From: Haemophilus parainfluenzae
Lineage (GTDB): Bacteria; Pseudomonadota; Gammaproteobacteria; Enterobacterales; Pasteurellaceae
NCBI RefSeq assembly: GCF_014931375.1
Contig: NZ_CP063117.1
Coordinates: forward strand, 1,736,501-1,800,500
Length of the DNA stretch: 64,000 nt
Reading direction: 5' to 3'
Both the position numbers and the translations under genes were made by a program. The notes below the pieces were generated by a model, which did no database searches, was not told the origin of the DNA, and saw nothing but the letters and a program-made list of their open reading frames with translations. The stretch's first letter is position 1, and every line of letters starts with the position of its first letter. Below are positions 15,071 to 25,164 of the stretch, in pieces.

Positions 15071-16138
15071 ATGAATTCCACCCGAAAAATTATTCACATT
15101 GACATGGATTGCTTTTATGCCTCTGTTGAAATCCGTGAAAATCCAACGCTACAGGGCAAACCTGTTGCGGTGGGGGGAAGTTCTCGACAACGTGGTGTGC
15201 TTACCACCTGTAATTATGAAGCTCGAAAATTTGGACTACACAGTGCGATGCCTACTGCACAAGCCATCAAAAAATGCCCTAACCTGATTTTAGTGCCAGT
15301 CAATATGCCGCTTTATAAACAGGTATCCGCACAAATTCATCAAATCTTTCAACGTTACACTTCTATCATTGAGCCACTTTCCTTAGATGAAGCTTATTTA
15401 GATGTCACAGATTGTACACAATGTTCAGGATCCGCCACGTGGATCGCACAAGAAATTCGCCAAGCGATTTTTGATGAATTAAAACTGACCGCCTCTGCCG
15501 GTGTAGCGCCCCTTAAATTTCTCGCCAAAATTGCTTCCGATATGAATAAACCGAACGGACAATTTGTGATTCAACCTCATGAAGTGGAGCAATTTGTAAA
15601 AACACTGCCATTGAAAAAAATCCCTGGCGTGGGCAAAGTCACCTCTGAGCGTTTATTGAAAATGGGGTTAGAAACTTGCGAAGATGTGCAAAAACTCGAT
15701 CAATCTATTCTGTTAAATATCTTCGGGAAAATGGGTAAGCGAATTTGGGATTTTAGCCATGGCATTGATGAGCGAGAAATCCAAGCACATCGTGAGCGAA
15801 AATCTATCGGCGTAGAACGCACTTTATCCGAAAATATTAGCCATGTTGAACAAGGTATAGCATTGCTAGATAATCTCTATGCCGAGCTTATTCGTCGCAT
15901 TGAACGAAGCGCGTCGAATATCCCCTTAACCGCTTTTCGCAAAATTGGGGTGAAATTAAAGTTTGAAGATTTTCAGGTCACAACCTTAGAAAAAACTGGC
16001 TTCACTTTATCGTTAGAAAGCTTTCAACAATTACTGGAACAAATTTGGCAACGTAGCCATGGGAAGTCTATTCGTCTCGTGGGGTTACACGTGACGTTAC
16101 CGGAAGAAAGCCATTTAGAACAAATGAGCTTGTGGTAA
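15071..16138 (+). CDS. dinB: DNA polymerase IV
   Basis: A Y-family translesion polymerase of 355 residues, able to copy past damaged bases at the cost of errors. The palm motif IIHIDMDCFYASVE opens the protein, LSLDEAYLDVT supplies the second pair of catalytic acids, and the helix-hairpin-helix KIPGVGKVTSERLLKMG and little-finger domain follow. I start at MNSTRKIIHID because the fold begins directly there; a longer frame from 15005 would add 22 residues that the family lacks. The ribosome site is weak. A Haemophilus uptake signal lies just before the start. No clear LexA box was seen. Confidence 0.95.
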   Translation: MNSTRKIIHIDMDCFYASVEIRENPTLQGKPVAVGGSSRQRGVLTTCNYEARKFGLHSAMPTAQAIKKCPNLILVPVNMPLYKQVSAQIHQIFQRYTSIIEPLSLDEAYLDVTDCTQCSGSATWIAQEIRQAIFDELKLTASAGVAPLKFLAKIASDMNKPNGQFVIQPHEVEQFVKTLPLKKIPGVGKVTSERLLKMGLETCEDVQKLDQSILLNIFGKMGKRIWDFSHGIDEREIQAHRERKSIGVERTLSENISHVEQGIALLDNLYAELIRRIERSASNIPLTAFRKIGVKLKFEDFQVTTLEKTGFTLSLESFQQLLEQIWQRSHGKSIRLVGLHVTLPEESHLEQMSLW

Positions 16139-16148
16139 AACACAAAAG

Positions 16149-16214
16149 AAAATGACCGCACTTTTATTCATTCCGTTCAAATTAGAATTGAAAAAACAAA
16201 AGTGCGGTCATTTT
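16149..16214. terminator. long-loop terminator made of two facing uptake signals
   Basis: AAAATGACCGCACTTTT at 16149-16165 pairs with AAAAGTGCGGTCATTTT at 16198-16214. It serves dinB on the plus strand and can serve RNase P RNA on the minus strand. Confidence 0.75.
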
Positions 16215-16221
16215 TGATGAA

Positions 16222-16600
16222 TTTGTTGAGTTGGTCGATAAGCCGAGTTCTGTCGTGGACAATCATTCCTCTAGGCGACAAATTACTCTGCCGCTCAAGC
16301 AACCTACCCGAACTCTGGACGGGCCACCCATTGAGTTCCTATTTGGTCTTGCTACGAGTGGAGTTTACCTTGCTGCACGTTGTTACCAACGGCACGGTGT
16401 GCTCTTACCACACCCTTTCACCCTTACCGTTTTCACGGCGGTCTGCTCTCTGTTGCACTGGTCGTCGGCTCACGCCGCCCGGACGTTATCCGGCACTCTG
16501 CCCTTTGTAGCTCGGACTTTCCTCTCGTTTACTTGTCCCACTAGGTCGTGCGAACACGGTTAAGGGCTTCAATAAACCAGCGATTGTCTAACCAACTCGC
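16222..16600 (-). ncRNA. rnpB: RNase P RNA (bacterial class A)
   Basis: The catalytic RNA that trims tRNA 5' leaders with the RnpA protein. On the minus strand it opens GAGTTGGTTAGACAATCGC, contains the conserved GAGAGGAAAGTCCGAGCTAC and GGGCCCGTCC-like P-core segments, and closes with the universally conserved AACTCGGCTTATCG shortly before 16222. The ends pair (GAGTTGG/CCAACTC) as in helix P1. End positions are estimated to within a few bases. Confidence 0.95.
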
Positions 16601-16723
16601 GGCGTAGTATAGGGGGAATTCAAAGGGCGGTCAAATTTTCATTCTTATTTTTAATAACTTCCGTTAGAATAGCCCCATAAAACACGGTTATTTTCAACCG
16701 CACTTCTATCATAAGGATCTCCT

Positions 16724-17659
16724 ATGAATTATTTACAAATCGCACGAGAAACGCTTTCTGTTGAAAGCCAAGCGCTCGCACAATTAAGCCAACGCTTGGA
16801 TGATGAGTTTTCTCAAGTTGTGGATCTTATCCTTGCTTGTGAAGGTCGTTTAGTCATCGGTGGTATTGGTAAATCAGGGCTAATTGGCAAAAAAATGGTG
16901 GCGACTTTTGCCTCAACGGGAACCCCAAGTTTCTTCCTGCACCCGACTGAAGCCTTTCATGGCGATTTAGGTATGTTAAAACCCATCGACATTGTGATGC
17001 TGATTTCTTATAGTGGTGAAACCGATGATGTAAATAAACTCATTCCAAGTTTGAAAAACTTTGGCAATAAAATTATTGCCCTAACTAGCAATAAAAACTC
17101 AACGCTTGCTCGCCATGCTGATTATGTTTTGGATATTACTGTTGAACGCGAAGTCTGTCCAAATAACCTCGCCCCAACCACTTCTGCGTTAGTGACTTTA
17201 GCCTTAGGCGATGCCCTTGCGGTTTCATTGATTACTGCTCGCCATTTCCAACCAGCTGATTTTGCGAAATTCCATCCGGGTGGAAGTCTTGGTCGTCGTT
17301 TGTTATGCAAAGTAAAAGATCAAATGCAAACTCGCCTACCAATTACGACACCAGAGACCAGCTTCACTGATTGTTTAAGCATTATGAATGAAGGTCGCAT
17401 GGGTGTGGCATTAGTGATGGAAAACCAACAACTTAAAGGCATTATTACCGATGGTGATGTGCGCCGAGCATTAACGGCTAATGGTGCAGATACCCTTAAC
17501 AAGACTGCGAAAGAACTGATGACCTCGTCACCGAAAACGATTCATGAAAACGAATTCTTAGCGAAAGCAGAAGACTTGATGAAAGAGAAGAAAATTCACT
17601 CACTTGTTGTGGTCAATGATGAAAATAATGTTGTGGGTTTAGTGGAGTTCTCAAGCTAA
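16724..17659 (+). CDS. kdsD: arabinose-5-phosphate isomerase (KdsD/KpsF)
   Basis: Converts ribulose 5-phosphate to arabinose 5-phosphate, the first step toward Kdo in the inner core of lipooligosaccharide. The 311-residue protein has an N-terminal SIS sugar isomerase domain (IGGIGKSGLIGKKMVATFAS, FHGDLGML, ISYSGETDDV, CPNNLAPTTSALVTLALGDA) and two CBS domains after residue 200. An uptake signal and AAGGATC precede the start. Its stop overlaps the start of kdsC, another gene of the same pathway. Confidence 0.96.
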   Translation: MNYLQIARETLSVESQALAQLSQRLDDEFSQVVDLILACEGRLVIGGIGKSGLIGKKMVATFASTGTPSFFLHPTEAFHGDLGMLKPIDIVMLISYSGETDDVNKLIPSLKNFGNKIIALTSNKNSTLARHADYVLDITVEREVCPNNLAPTTSALVTLALGDALAVSLITARHFQPADFAKFHPGGSLGRRLLCKVKDQMQTRLPITTPETSFTDCLSIMNEGRMGVALVMENQQLKGIITDGDVRRALTANGADTLNKTAKELMTSSPKTIHENEFLAKAEDLMKEKKIHSLVVVNDENNVVGLVEFSS

Positions 17660-18204
17660 TGATTAACGAAAAATTAAAGAAAATTAAATTGGTCATCACC
17701 GATGTCGATGGCGTATTAACTGATGGTCTACTCCATTACGATGCGAATGGTGAAGCGATTAAGAGTTTCCACGTTCGTGATGGTCTTGGTGTCAAAATGT
17801 TGATGGATGCAGGTATTCAAGTCGCCGTATTATCGGGCAGAGATTCTGCGATTCTACGTAAGCGAATTAGTGATCTCGGAATTAAATTGTTCTTTTTAGG
17901 CAAGCTTGAGAAAGAAAGTGCTTGTTTGGAACTCATGAAACAAGCAGGAGTTACAGCAGAGCAAACAGCCTATATTGGTGATGACAGCGTCGATCTCCCT
18001 GCTTTTGCAACCTGTGGCCTTTCTTTTGCTGTGGCAGACTCTGCGCCTTATGTGCAAAATGCTGTGGATTATATACTTTCACTTGGCGGCGGGAAGGGTG
18101 CATTCCGTGAAATGTCCGATATGATTTTACATGCTCAGGGCAAAGATGAAGTCTATACTTCAGCCAAAGGCTTTTTAAAATCAGTCAAAAATATGGGGCA
18201 ATAG
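17659..18204 (+). CDS. kdsC: Kdo-8-phosphate phosphatase
   Basis: A 181-residue HAD-superfamily phosphatase that releases Kdo from Kdo 8-phosphate. The nucleophile motif is DVDGVLTDG near residues 14-22, then VLSGRDSA (motif II) and GDDSVDLPAF (motif IV). KdsC is the minimal tetrameric C0-type HAD without a large cap. The ATG overlaps the kdsD stop (TAATG), so Kdo steps one and three are translationally coupled. A terminator formed by facing uptake signals follows. Confidence 0.96.
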   Translation: MINEKLKKIKLVITDVDGVLTDGLLHYDANGEAIKSFHVRDGLGVKMLMDAGIQVAVLSGRDSAILRKRISDLGIKLFFLGKLEKESACLELMKQAGVTAEQTAYIGDDSVDLPAFATCGLSFAVADSAPYVQNAVDYILSLGGGKGAFREMSDMILHAQGKDEVYTSAKGFLKSVKNMGQ

Positions 18205-18229
18205 CACTATTCAAAATACCTAAAAAAAT

Positions 18230-18268
18230 AACCGCACTTTGATTATTCAAAAGTGCGGTTATTTCTTT
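18230..18268 (+). terminator. terminator of kdsC from facing uptake signals
   Basis: AACCGCACTTT/AAAGTGCGGTT stem with a nine-base loop and a T-rich tail. It lies between convergent kdsC and letB and could act on both strands. Confidence 0.85.
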
Positions 18269-18275
18269 TTATGTT

Positions 18276-20933
18276 TTATTGATTTGCCGGTAAAGCACCC
18301 GAATTCCAAGTTGGTGCTTCAGCTGGTTTCTTCACTTGCAACATAAAACGCTGATTTGCCGTTGCTTGCGGTTGAACGATCGTACCCGATGGAGTCGAGA
18401 ACGAAATGCCCCCTTTCAACAATTGCTGTACGCTACCGGTATTAAATTCTGCGCCTTTCCAACCAAGGTTGAAATCATAACCTGATGAAACCCAGAACTC
18501 TGAATTTTTACGTACCAAATGTTGATACTTCGGTGTAATCGCAATATGTACCAATACACGATCACCTAAAGAATTCAATTCAAACTTACGAACGGTTCCC
18601 ACTTCAACACCTCGATAAAGCACAGGTGAGCCTTCCGTTAAATTCATCGCATCACTGGTTTCCAAAATAAATGGCACGCCATTGCTGTATTTATTTCGAG
18701 GTTGTGCGGTTTGCGCTAAATTAAACTGTGTTTTTGATGGACCTTTACCTAATTCAATATCAATGTAAGGCTGTAAAAGGCTATCTAAGTTTTCAATTCC
18801 ACCCGCTGAAATTTGTGGGGAAATCACTTTAAATACCGTACCTTCTTTTGCAATCATCCCCATATAACTTGGGTTAATTAATGCTTTTGCTGTGATACGA
18901 TTTGTTTTTTGATCAAGGGCAATCTGCTCAACTTCACCAACATTCATACCAAGATAACGCAAGCTCATTCCTTTACTTAAAGCCGTTGCATCATCTGTTA
19001 TTAACGTAATCACTTGCCCTGCTGATTTAGCTCTCAATTCACTTGGATAAAGTGTTTTATTTTTGCCTGATCCCGTATTATCAAAACTAATTGCGCCTTT
19101 CAATGAACGAGCAACCGGTGAAGCCTGGATACTAATGCCTTTCGGCGTAATATCAATCTGTGCCGCACTTTCAACCCAGAATACGCTTTTATCTGTTAGA
19201 AGATCTTGATAAGCCGGATAAATATACACATCAATATCAAAATTATTGGCTTTCGGTCTTACGTTAATAATTTTACCCACTTCAAACTGGCGATAAAGCA
19301 CCACAGAACCTTTGCTAATACTTGGCAAATTAGTGGAATGTAACACAATCGTTGGATTCACTAAGTTGCCCGTAACGCCTGTTTCTGCACTGCTAATATC
19401 TTTATAAAGTGGATAAGTGGAATGTGGTGCACCACTTCCTTTTTTCGCTAATACTCGCACGCCACCTTGCAACCATTTTGATGGTGTCGCAGATTCAAAA
19501 CGTAAACCATCAATCCCCAAGCTCACATCAAAATTAGAGGCAGCAACAAACTGGGTGTTTTCATGAATAAGATTGCGATACTCTGACGCAATTGCCACTT
19601 CAAATTTGACGCCATCAACATTTAAATGCTGCTTCACAATTTGACCGATGGCAATATTGTTATAAAACACGGATTGTCCTTCTGCAATCCCATAAGTCTC
19701 TGGTGCGGTTAAGGTTAAAACCAAGGTATTTGGTGCCTTGAGCAATAACTCATTTTCTCGAATGACTTCGAATTGCGTTCTGCTTTCTCCACTTCCTGGA
19801 ATAATTTCGAAATAATCACCACGGAAGAATTTCTGTGGATTGGCAATATCACCTAAATCTAACTTGCGACTTTTCAACACAATGCGCGTATTGGTTTTTA
19901 AGAGATTAGCCTGGCTTGGCTCAATTAATAATGTCCCTTGTAAAATATCTTCATTGTTTTCGACGGTTCTTAAAGACGAAAGCAAACCAACTTGTTCATC
20001 ACCATAATAAACTGAAGTTTGTCCTGCTTGTAAACCGGCTGAAACAGGTAGAGTCACCTCAACTTCAATCCCGCGTTTAGCCGCTTGCAAATTAGAATAA
20101 AGAATATAGTTGCTGTTAGTCACAGCTTGAGGGCTATCTGATGGCGAGTCGAATGATACGGCACCTTGCACTACCGCATTTAAACTTTCCACCGACACAT
20201 TCATACCGGATGAATTAATATTAGCGTTAATACCGCTAATATTCCAGAAACGTGAATCTTTCTTCACAAAATGCGCGAAGGCTTTATCAATTACTACATC
20301 AATTTCAACTTTATTGTCTTTATTGAATCGGTAATCATAAATTTTCCCGACTGGCATTTTTTTGAAATACACAGAAGCACCAATCGAAATTGAACCTAAA
20401 TCATCTGAAATTAAATGAATTAATAAATCGCCAGGATTGACTTGTGCAATAGGGCCTTGCTCTTCCGCAATAAATTCATCTTCTGAATCACCATCACCTG
20501 GTTGGAGGGTAATATAATTTCCTGAAACCAAAGAATCTAAGCCTGAAATCCCTGCAAGAGACACGCTTGGTTGAACAAGCCAGAACTTGGTATTTTCTTT
20601 TAACACCTCTGTCGCTTCAGAATAAATATTTGCCTCAACTTTCACTTTTTGCATATTGTCGGTAAAGTTAACCTTCTTCACGACACCAATTTGCAAACCT
20701 TGATAGCGAATAGGGGTTTTATCTGCAACGAGCCCTGCCCCATTAGAGAACGTGATCGTAATGGTCTTTCCTCGTTCTTGTACAATTTGGAAAAATAAAA
20801 TGGCACCAATACATAATGCAATAAAGGGCAATAACCAAAACGGTGAGATGCGTTTATTCTTACGTAATAACGCTGCCACATTATTAGATTGCTCATCAAT
20901 AGATTGAGATTCTGGTTTATTGTTTTCTGTCAT
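18276..20933 (-). CDS. letB: LetB-type MCE protein (YebT), periplasmic lipid transport tunnel
   Basis: An 885-residue protein with a short cytoplasmic start, one membrane helix near residues 32-52 (FWLLPFIALCIGAILFFQIV) and seven MCE domains. I count seven repeats of the motif G-x-x-VGxxxxYxGxxVG: near TPIRYQGLQIG, VYFKKMPVG, VYYGDEQVG, VFYNNIAIG, VLYRQFEVG, LRYLGMNVG and VLYRGVEVG. Seven domains and this length match E. coli LetB, which stacks rings across the periplasm, rather than three-domain PqiB. Its start overlaps letA by 17 bases, so the two are co-translated. Confidence 0.93.
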   Translation of the reverse strand: MTENNKPESQSIDEQSNNVAALLRKNKRISPFWLLPFIALCIGAILFFQIVQERGKTITITFSNGAGLVADKTPIRYQGLQIGVVKKVNFTDNMQKVKVEANIYSEATEVLKENTKFWLVQPSVSLAGISGLDSLVSGNYITLQPGDGDSEDEFIAEEQGPIAQVNPGDLLIHLISDDLGSISIGASVYFKKMPVGKIYDYRFNKDNKVEIDVVIDKAFAHFVKKDSRFWNISGINANINSSGMNVSVESLNAVVQGAVSFDSPSDSPQAVTNSNYILYSNLQAAKRGIEVEVTLPVSAGLQAGQTSVYYGDEQVGLLSSLRTVENNEDILQGTLLIEPSQANLLKTNTRIVLKSRKLDLGDIANPQKFFRGDYFEIIPGSGESRTQFEVIRENELLLKAPNTLVLTLTAPETYGIAEGQSVFYNNIAIGQIVKQHLNVDGVKFEVAIASEYRNLIHENTQFVAASNFDVSLGIDGLRFESATPSKWLQGGVRVLAKKGSGAPHSTYPLYKDISSAETGVTGNLVNPTIVLHSTNLPSISKGSVVLYRQFEVGKIINVRPKANNFDIDVYIYPAYQDLLTDKSVFWVESAAQIDITPKGISIQASPVARSLKGAISFDNTGSGKNKTLYPSELRAKSAGQVITLITDDATALSKGMSLRYLGMNVGEVEQIALDQKTNRITAKALINPSYMGMIAKEGTVFKVISPQISAGGIENLDSLLQPYIDIELGKGPSKTQFNLAQTAQPRNKYSNGVPFILETSDAMNLTEGSPVLYRGVEVGTVRKFELNSLGDRVLVHIAITPKYQHLVRKNSEFWVSSGYDFNLGWKGAEFNTGSVQQLLKGGISFSTPSGTIVQPQATANQRFMLQVKKPAEAPTWNSGALPANQ

Positions 20934-22170
20934 AAATTTTCCAAATTAATCGACTATCAAACTGAGAAGTTGAAATCATAGTTAAAAACACTGCCGCACC
21001 GAAATAAAATGCCGCAGGGCCTACGGTAAAATTAATAATCTGTCCGCGTGTTACTAGAGACATCATCAAGGCTAGCACAAAAAGATCCAGCATTGACCAG
21101 CGTCCTACAAAGTGAACGATATGTAATAGCCGCATTTGCCATTTAATTGAATGTCGCCATTTAAAATGCACGCTTGCCAGTAAATACAACATAATCAGGA
21201 TTTTGCTTACGGGCACAAAAATACTGGCGAAGAATACCACGAAAGCAACAAAATAGCTGCCCATGCTTATAAATGACATTACACCCGACATCAAGGTATC
21301 TTGTGACAAACTTCCTGTTAAATAAACACCGGATATTGGGAGTAAGTTTGCGGGGAAAAGCATGATAATCCCTGCCACTAATGTCGCCCAAACGCGTTGT
21401 AATTTTACACTGTCAGGTGTTTCAATAAGCGATGCACAACGTGGACAAATTGCACGATGACGGTAATCGTATTCTTGATCTTCTTTTAAAAAAGTGTAAT
21501 CACAGGCGGTACAAAGTTCTAACGGTTTATCGCTTTTGGTAACCGGTTTCTGATCGGGATAAAAATCATGCCACAAGTCATCTAAATTAATTTTAATGAA
21601 TAATAAAGTGGTTAAAAGTGCAGTAAAAACAAAAGCAATTAAATATACATCCACTTCTAATGTGGCATATTCGCGCACTTTAAACATGGTGACAGCCAGT
21701 GCAACTAAATACACATCAAACATGACCCAAGGCTTAATATAACCCACAAATAATAAGACATTACGAGGCTTAATTTTGAGTAATTTAGAAATCTGCAACA
21801 TAATGACTAAAATCGCAAAAGACACCGGCATTAAAATCGCACAGATAAAAATCATAAATGCAGTATAGGAATATCCCTCCACTGCCATTTTCCAAATTCC
21901 TTTCCAAACAGAAGCATCAATTTTAGTACCCAGTAAATCTAAGCTCAATAAAGGATAGCCTAAAGCAAATGGCATTAAAATTAAGATAGAAAGGGCGATT
22001 AATGAACAACGTTTAAGTGACCAATGACTTCCTGATTGCAATTTATGATGGCAACGCGGACATTGCGCGTATTCCCCTTCTTGCGGACGACAAACAGACA
22101 CCGTTGCATCGCATCCTATGCAACGCACTAGTCTATAAGTGGCATGAGTAAAATCAGGTGTTTTTGTCAT
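20917..22170 (-). CDS. letA: LetA/PqiA-family inner-membrane protein
   Basis: A 417-residue integral membrane protein that partners LetB in lipid transfer between the membranes. It shows the tandem PqiA arrangement: a cytoplasmic zinc-ribbon (CIGCDA ... CPRCHHKL, residues 18-43), four helices, a second ribbon (CTACDY ... CPRCASLI near residues 223-250) and four more helices. The order letA-letB on one strand with a 17-base overlap matches E. coli yebS-yebT. Promoter should lie in 22171-22339, shared with divergent proQ. Confidence 0.92.
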   Translation of the reverse strand: MTKTPDFTHATYRLVRCIGCDATVSVCRPQEGEYAQCPRCHHKLQSGSHWSLKRCSLIALSILILMPFALGYPLLSLDLLGTKIDASVWKGIWKMAVEGYSYTAFMIFICAILMPVSFAILVIMLQISKLLKIKPRNVLLFVGYIKPWVMFDVYLVALAVTMFKVREYATLEVDVYLIAFVFTALLTTLLFIKINLDDLWHDFYPDQKPVTKSDKPLELCTACDYTFLKEDQEYDYRHRAICPRCASLIETPDSVKLQRVWATLVAGIIMLFPANLLPISGVYLTGSLSQDTLMSGVMSFISMGSYFVAFVVFFASIFVPVSKILIMLYLLASVHFKWRHSIKWQMRLLHIVHFVGRWSMLDLFVLALMMSLVTRGQIINFTVGPAAFYFGAAVFLTMISTSQFDSRLIWKIYDRKQ

Positions 22171-22339
22171 TATGTTTTCAGAAATTATAAAAGTGAACTA
22201 TTTTAGCCTGAATTAAGGGAATTTGTGAAGTTATTCATTAGAATTAGAAACGGAATTATTCTGTCCAACCATTGTCAATCCTTATAAAAGTGCGGTAAAC
22301 TGTGCAAGTTTTTATTTTTTATCCTAGGAAAACTCAGAA

Positions 22340-22987
22340 ATGACAGATTCTCAAGTTGAAGCCCAAGTTGAAAATAATGCTGAAGGCGTTCAAAAATTAA
22401 CTGATACAAAAGCGATCATTGCATATCTTGTAGAAAAATTCCCACTTTGCTTTATTGCTGAAGGTGAAGCAAAGCCATTAAAAATTGGGCTTTTCCAAGA
22501 TCTTGCTGAAGCATTAAAAGATGATGAACGTGTCAGCAAAACTCAATTACGTCAGGCTTTACGTCAATACACCTCCAACTGGCGCTATTTACACGGCTGC
22601 CGCGAAGGTGCTGAGCGTGTGGATTTATACGGTAACCCTGCTGGTGTATTAGACGCAGAACATGTTTCTCATGCGACTCAACAATTAGCAGATGCAAAAG
22701 CTAAATTTGCAGAAAAACGCAAAGCAGAATTAGCAGCCAAAAAAGCACAACAAAAACGACCTGCTCGTAAACCAAATTCAAATCAAGCAACTCGCAAACC
22801 AAAAGCCCCGCAAGTAAAACTAAGTGCGGTTGATTTCACAACACTTTCTGCAGGTAGCAAAGTGAAAGTGAAAGTAGCAGAACAAGCGAAAAATGCGACC
22901 GTATTAAATGTGGAAAAAGATGGCGCACGCGTAGAACTTGAGAATGGTTTAGTGATGACAGTCACCGCAGATCGTTTATTTGCCTAA
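22340..22987 (+). CDS. proQ: RNA chaperone ProQ
   Basis: A 215-residue FinO-domain RNA-binding protein that stabilises small RNAs and mRNA 3' ends. The FinO-like domain occupies residues 20-130 (AIIAYLVEKFPLCFIAEGEA, LRQALRQYTSNWRYLHG), followed by a lysine/alanine-rich linker and a C-terminal Tudor-like domain (VKVKVAEQAKNATVLNVEKD). It precedes prc by 28 bases, an order shared with E. coli, where ProQ and Prc affect osmotic and envelope phenotypes. Confidence 0.95.
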   Translation: MTDSQVEAQVENNAEGVQKLTDTKAIIAYLVEKFPLCFIAEGEAKPLKIGLFQDLAEALKDDERVSKTQLRQALRQYTSNWRYLHGCREGAERVDLYGNPAGVLDAEHVSHATQQLADAKAKFAEKRKAELAAKKAQQKRPARKPNSNQATRKPKAPQVKLSAVDFTTLSAGSKVKVKVAEQAKNATVLNVEKDGARVELENGLVMTVTADRLFA

Positions 22988-23015
22988 TAATTTATTTCTT
23001 ATCGGGAAAGGTTAA

Positions 23016-25085
23016 ATGAAATTACATACAACCAAAAGTCTTATTGCGACAGCAATTTTAGGTGCGTTATTTCTTCATTCGTCTGACACATTTGCCGTGC
23101 AGCCGAAATTAAAGCAAAGCGATATTACGATTCCTTCGGCAACTGACGCAAATCAGTTGGCAACAAAACGTGCAACAACGCGTTTAACCCAATCACATTA
23201 TCGTAAATTCCAGCTTGATGACGCCTTTTCCGAAAAGATTTTTGATCGTTACATTAAAAGCTTAGATTACAGCCATAACACCTTTTTAAAATCAGATATT
23301 GATGATTTACGTGCTAAATATGGTTCTAAATTAGATGACCAACTTAATGAAGGCGATCTTTCTGCGGCATTTGCTATTTACGATCTGATGATGAAACGCC
23401 GTTATGAGCGTTATGCTTATGCATTATCTTTATTAGATAAAGAACCTGATTTAAAAGGTAATGATCAAATTGAGATCGATCGTGAAAAAGCTGCGTTCCC
23501 AGCAACGGAAGAAGAAGCCAATAAGCTTTGGGAAGAACGTGTCAAAAATGATGTAATCAGCCTGAAATTAAAAGATAAAAAATGGCCTGAAATTAAAGAA
23601 AAACTGACTAAACGTTACAATTTAGCGATTCGTCGATTAACTCAAACTAAAGCGGATGACATTGTTCAAATTTATATTAATGCTTTTGCTCGAGAAATCG
23701 ATCCACATACAAGCTATCTAGCACCACGTACTGCAAAAAGCTTTAATGAAAGTATGAATCTTTCTTTAGAAGGGATTGGTGCAACATTACAATCTGAAGA
23801 TGACGAAACTAGCATCAAGTCTTTAGTACCTGGTGCACCGGCTGAACGCAGTAAAAAATTACAAGCGGGCGATAAAATCATTGGTGTAGGCCAAGAAAAA
23901 GGTGAAATCGAAGATATTATCGGTTGGCGTTTAGAAGATATCGTTGACAAAATTAAAGGGAAAAAAGGAACAAAAGTTCGTCTTGAAATTGAACCTGCAA
24001 AAGGTGGAAAAAGCCGTATTGTCACTTTAGTGCGCGATAAAGTCCGTATTGAAGACCAAGCTGCAAAACTCACTGTTTCTAAAGTAGAGGGGGAAACCGT
24101 TGGCGTCATTAAAATTCCAAGTTTCTACATTGGCTTAACTGATGATGTGAAGAAATTATTAGTGGATGCTGAAAAGAAAAAAATTGGTGCTTTAATTGTG
24201 GATCTTCGTGAAAATGGCGGCGGTGCATTAACGGAAGCCGTTGCATTGAGTGGTTTATTCATTACTGATGGTCCGGTGGTTCAAGTTCGTGATGCTTATC
24301 AACGTATTCGTGTACACGAAGATGATGATAATGCTCAGCAATATAAAGGTCCATTATTGGTGATGATTAATCGTTTCAGTGCGTCTGCTTCTGAAATCTT
24401 TGCTGCAGCAATGCAAGATTACAACCGTGGTATCATCATTGGGCAAAATACCTTTGGTAAAGGTACGGTACAACAAAGTCGTTCATTAAACTTTGTTTAT
24501 GATTTAGACCAAACACCACTTGGTGTGTTGCAATACACTATCCAAAAATTCTATCGAATTAATGGTGGTTCAACCCAATTAAAAGGTGTAGCAGCTGATA
24601 TTAATTTCCCTGAAATTATTGATGCCAAAGAAATTGGTGAAGAAAAAGAAGATAACGCCTTACCTTGGGATAAAATTCCGCCGGCGACTTATTCTGAAAC
24701 CAATAAAGCGCGTAAAGATGTTGAAGCATTAAATGAAAAACATCTAGAGCGTATTGCAAAAGATCCTGAATTTATTGCTTTAAATGAAGATCTTAAGATT
24801 CGTGATGAACGCCGTGAGCGTAAATTCTTATCATTGAATTTCCAAGAGCGAAAAGCGGAAAATGATAAAGATGATGCGAGACGTTTAAAAGATCTCAATG
24901 ATCGTTTTAAACGTGAAGGTAAAAAAGCATTAAAAGACATTGATGATTTGCCAAAAGACTATGAAGCACCTGATTTCTTCTTAAAAGAAGCGGAAAAAAT
25001 GGCAGCTGATTTAGTGAAACTTAATGCGAATCAACAAAAAGTGGATGCTGAAATAAAACAAGAAGCGGCAAAAGCAACAAAATAA
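23016..25085 (+). CDS. prc: carboxy-terminal (tail-specific) protease Prc
   Basis: A 689-residue periplasmic serine protease of the S41 family that trims or degrades proteins from their C-termini, including cell-wall enzymes. It has a signal peptide (MKLHTTKSLIATAILGALFL ... TFA), an N-terminal helical region, a PDZ domain around residues 245-335 (LEGIGATLQSEDDETSIKSL), and the catalytic pair as serine in NRFSASASEIFAAA and lysine in GQNTFGKGTVQ. The C-terminal DUF3340-type region follows. It sits upstream of an L,D-transpeptidase and MepK, so this is a cell-wall remodelling neighbourhood. Confidence 0.96.
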   Translation: MKLHTTKSLIATAILGALFLHSSDTFAVQPKLKQSDITIPSATDANQLATKRATTRLTQSHYRKFQLDDAFSEKIFDRYIKSLDYSHNTFLKSDIDDLRAKYGSKLDDQLNEGDLSAAFAIYDLMMKRRYERYAYALSLLDKEPDLKGNDQIEIDREKAAFPATEEEANKLWEERVKNDVISLKLKDKKWPEIKEKLTKRYNLAIRRLTQTKADDIVQIYINAFAREIDPHTSYLAPRTAKSFNESMNLSLEGIGATLQSEDDETSIKSLVPGAPAERSKKLQAGDKIIGVGQEKGEIEDIIGWRLEDIVDKIKGKKGTKVRLEIEPAKGGKSRIVTLVRDKVRIEDQAAKLTVSKVEGETVGVIKIPSFYIGLTDDVKKLLVDAEKKKIGALIVDLRENGGGALTEAVALSGLFITDGPVVQVRDAYQRIRVHEDDDNAQQYKGPLLVMINRFSASASEIFAAAMQDYNRGIIIGQNTFGKGTVQQSRSLNFVYDLDQTPLGVLQYTIQKFYRINGGSTQLKGVAADINFPEIIDAKEIGEEKEDNALPWDKIPPATYSETNKARKDVEALNEKHLERIAKDPEFIALNEDLKIRDERRERKFLSLNFQERKAENDKDDARRLKDLNDRFKREGKKALKDIDDLPKDYEAPDFFLKEAEKMAADLVKLNANQQKVDAEIKQEAAKATK

Positions 25086-25164
25086 CGATTATTTTGACCG
25101 CACTTTAGCAGATGAAAAAACTGAAGTGCAGTTATTTTTTATGAATATTTTTAAAGGTAAAGCA

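Noticed and set aside
16202..16563. Two overlapping plus-strand reading frames of about 100 codons
   Set aside because: They lie antisense to the well-conserved RNase P RNA and have no family resemblance.
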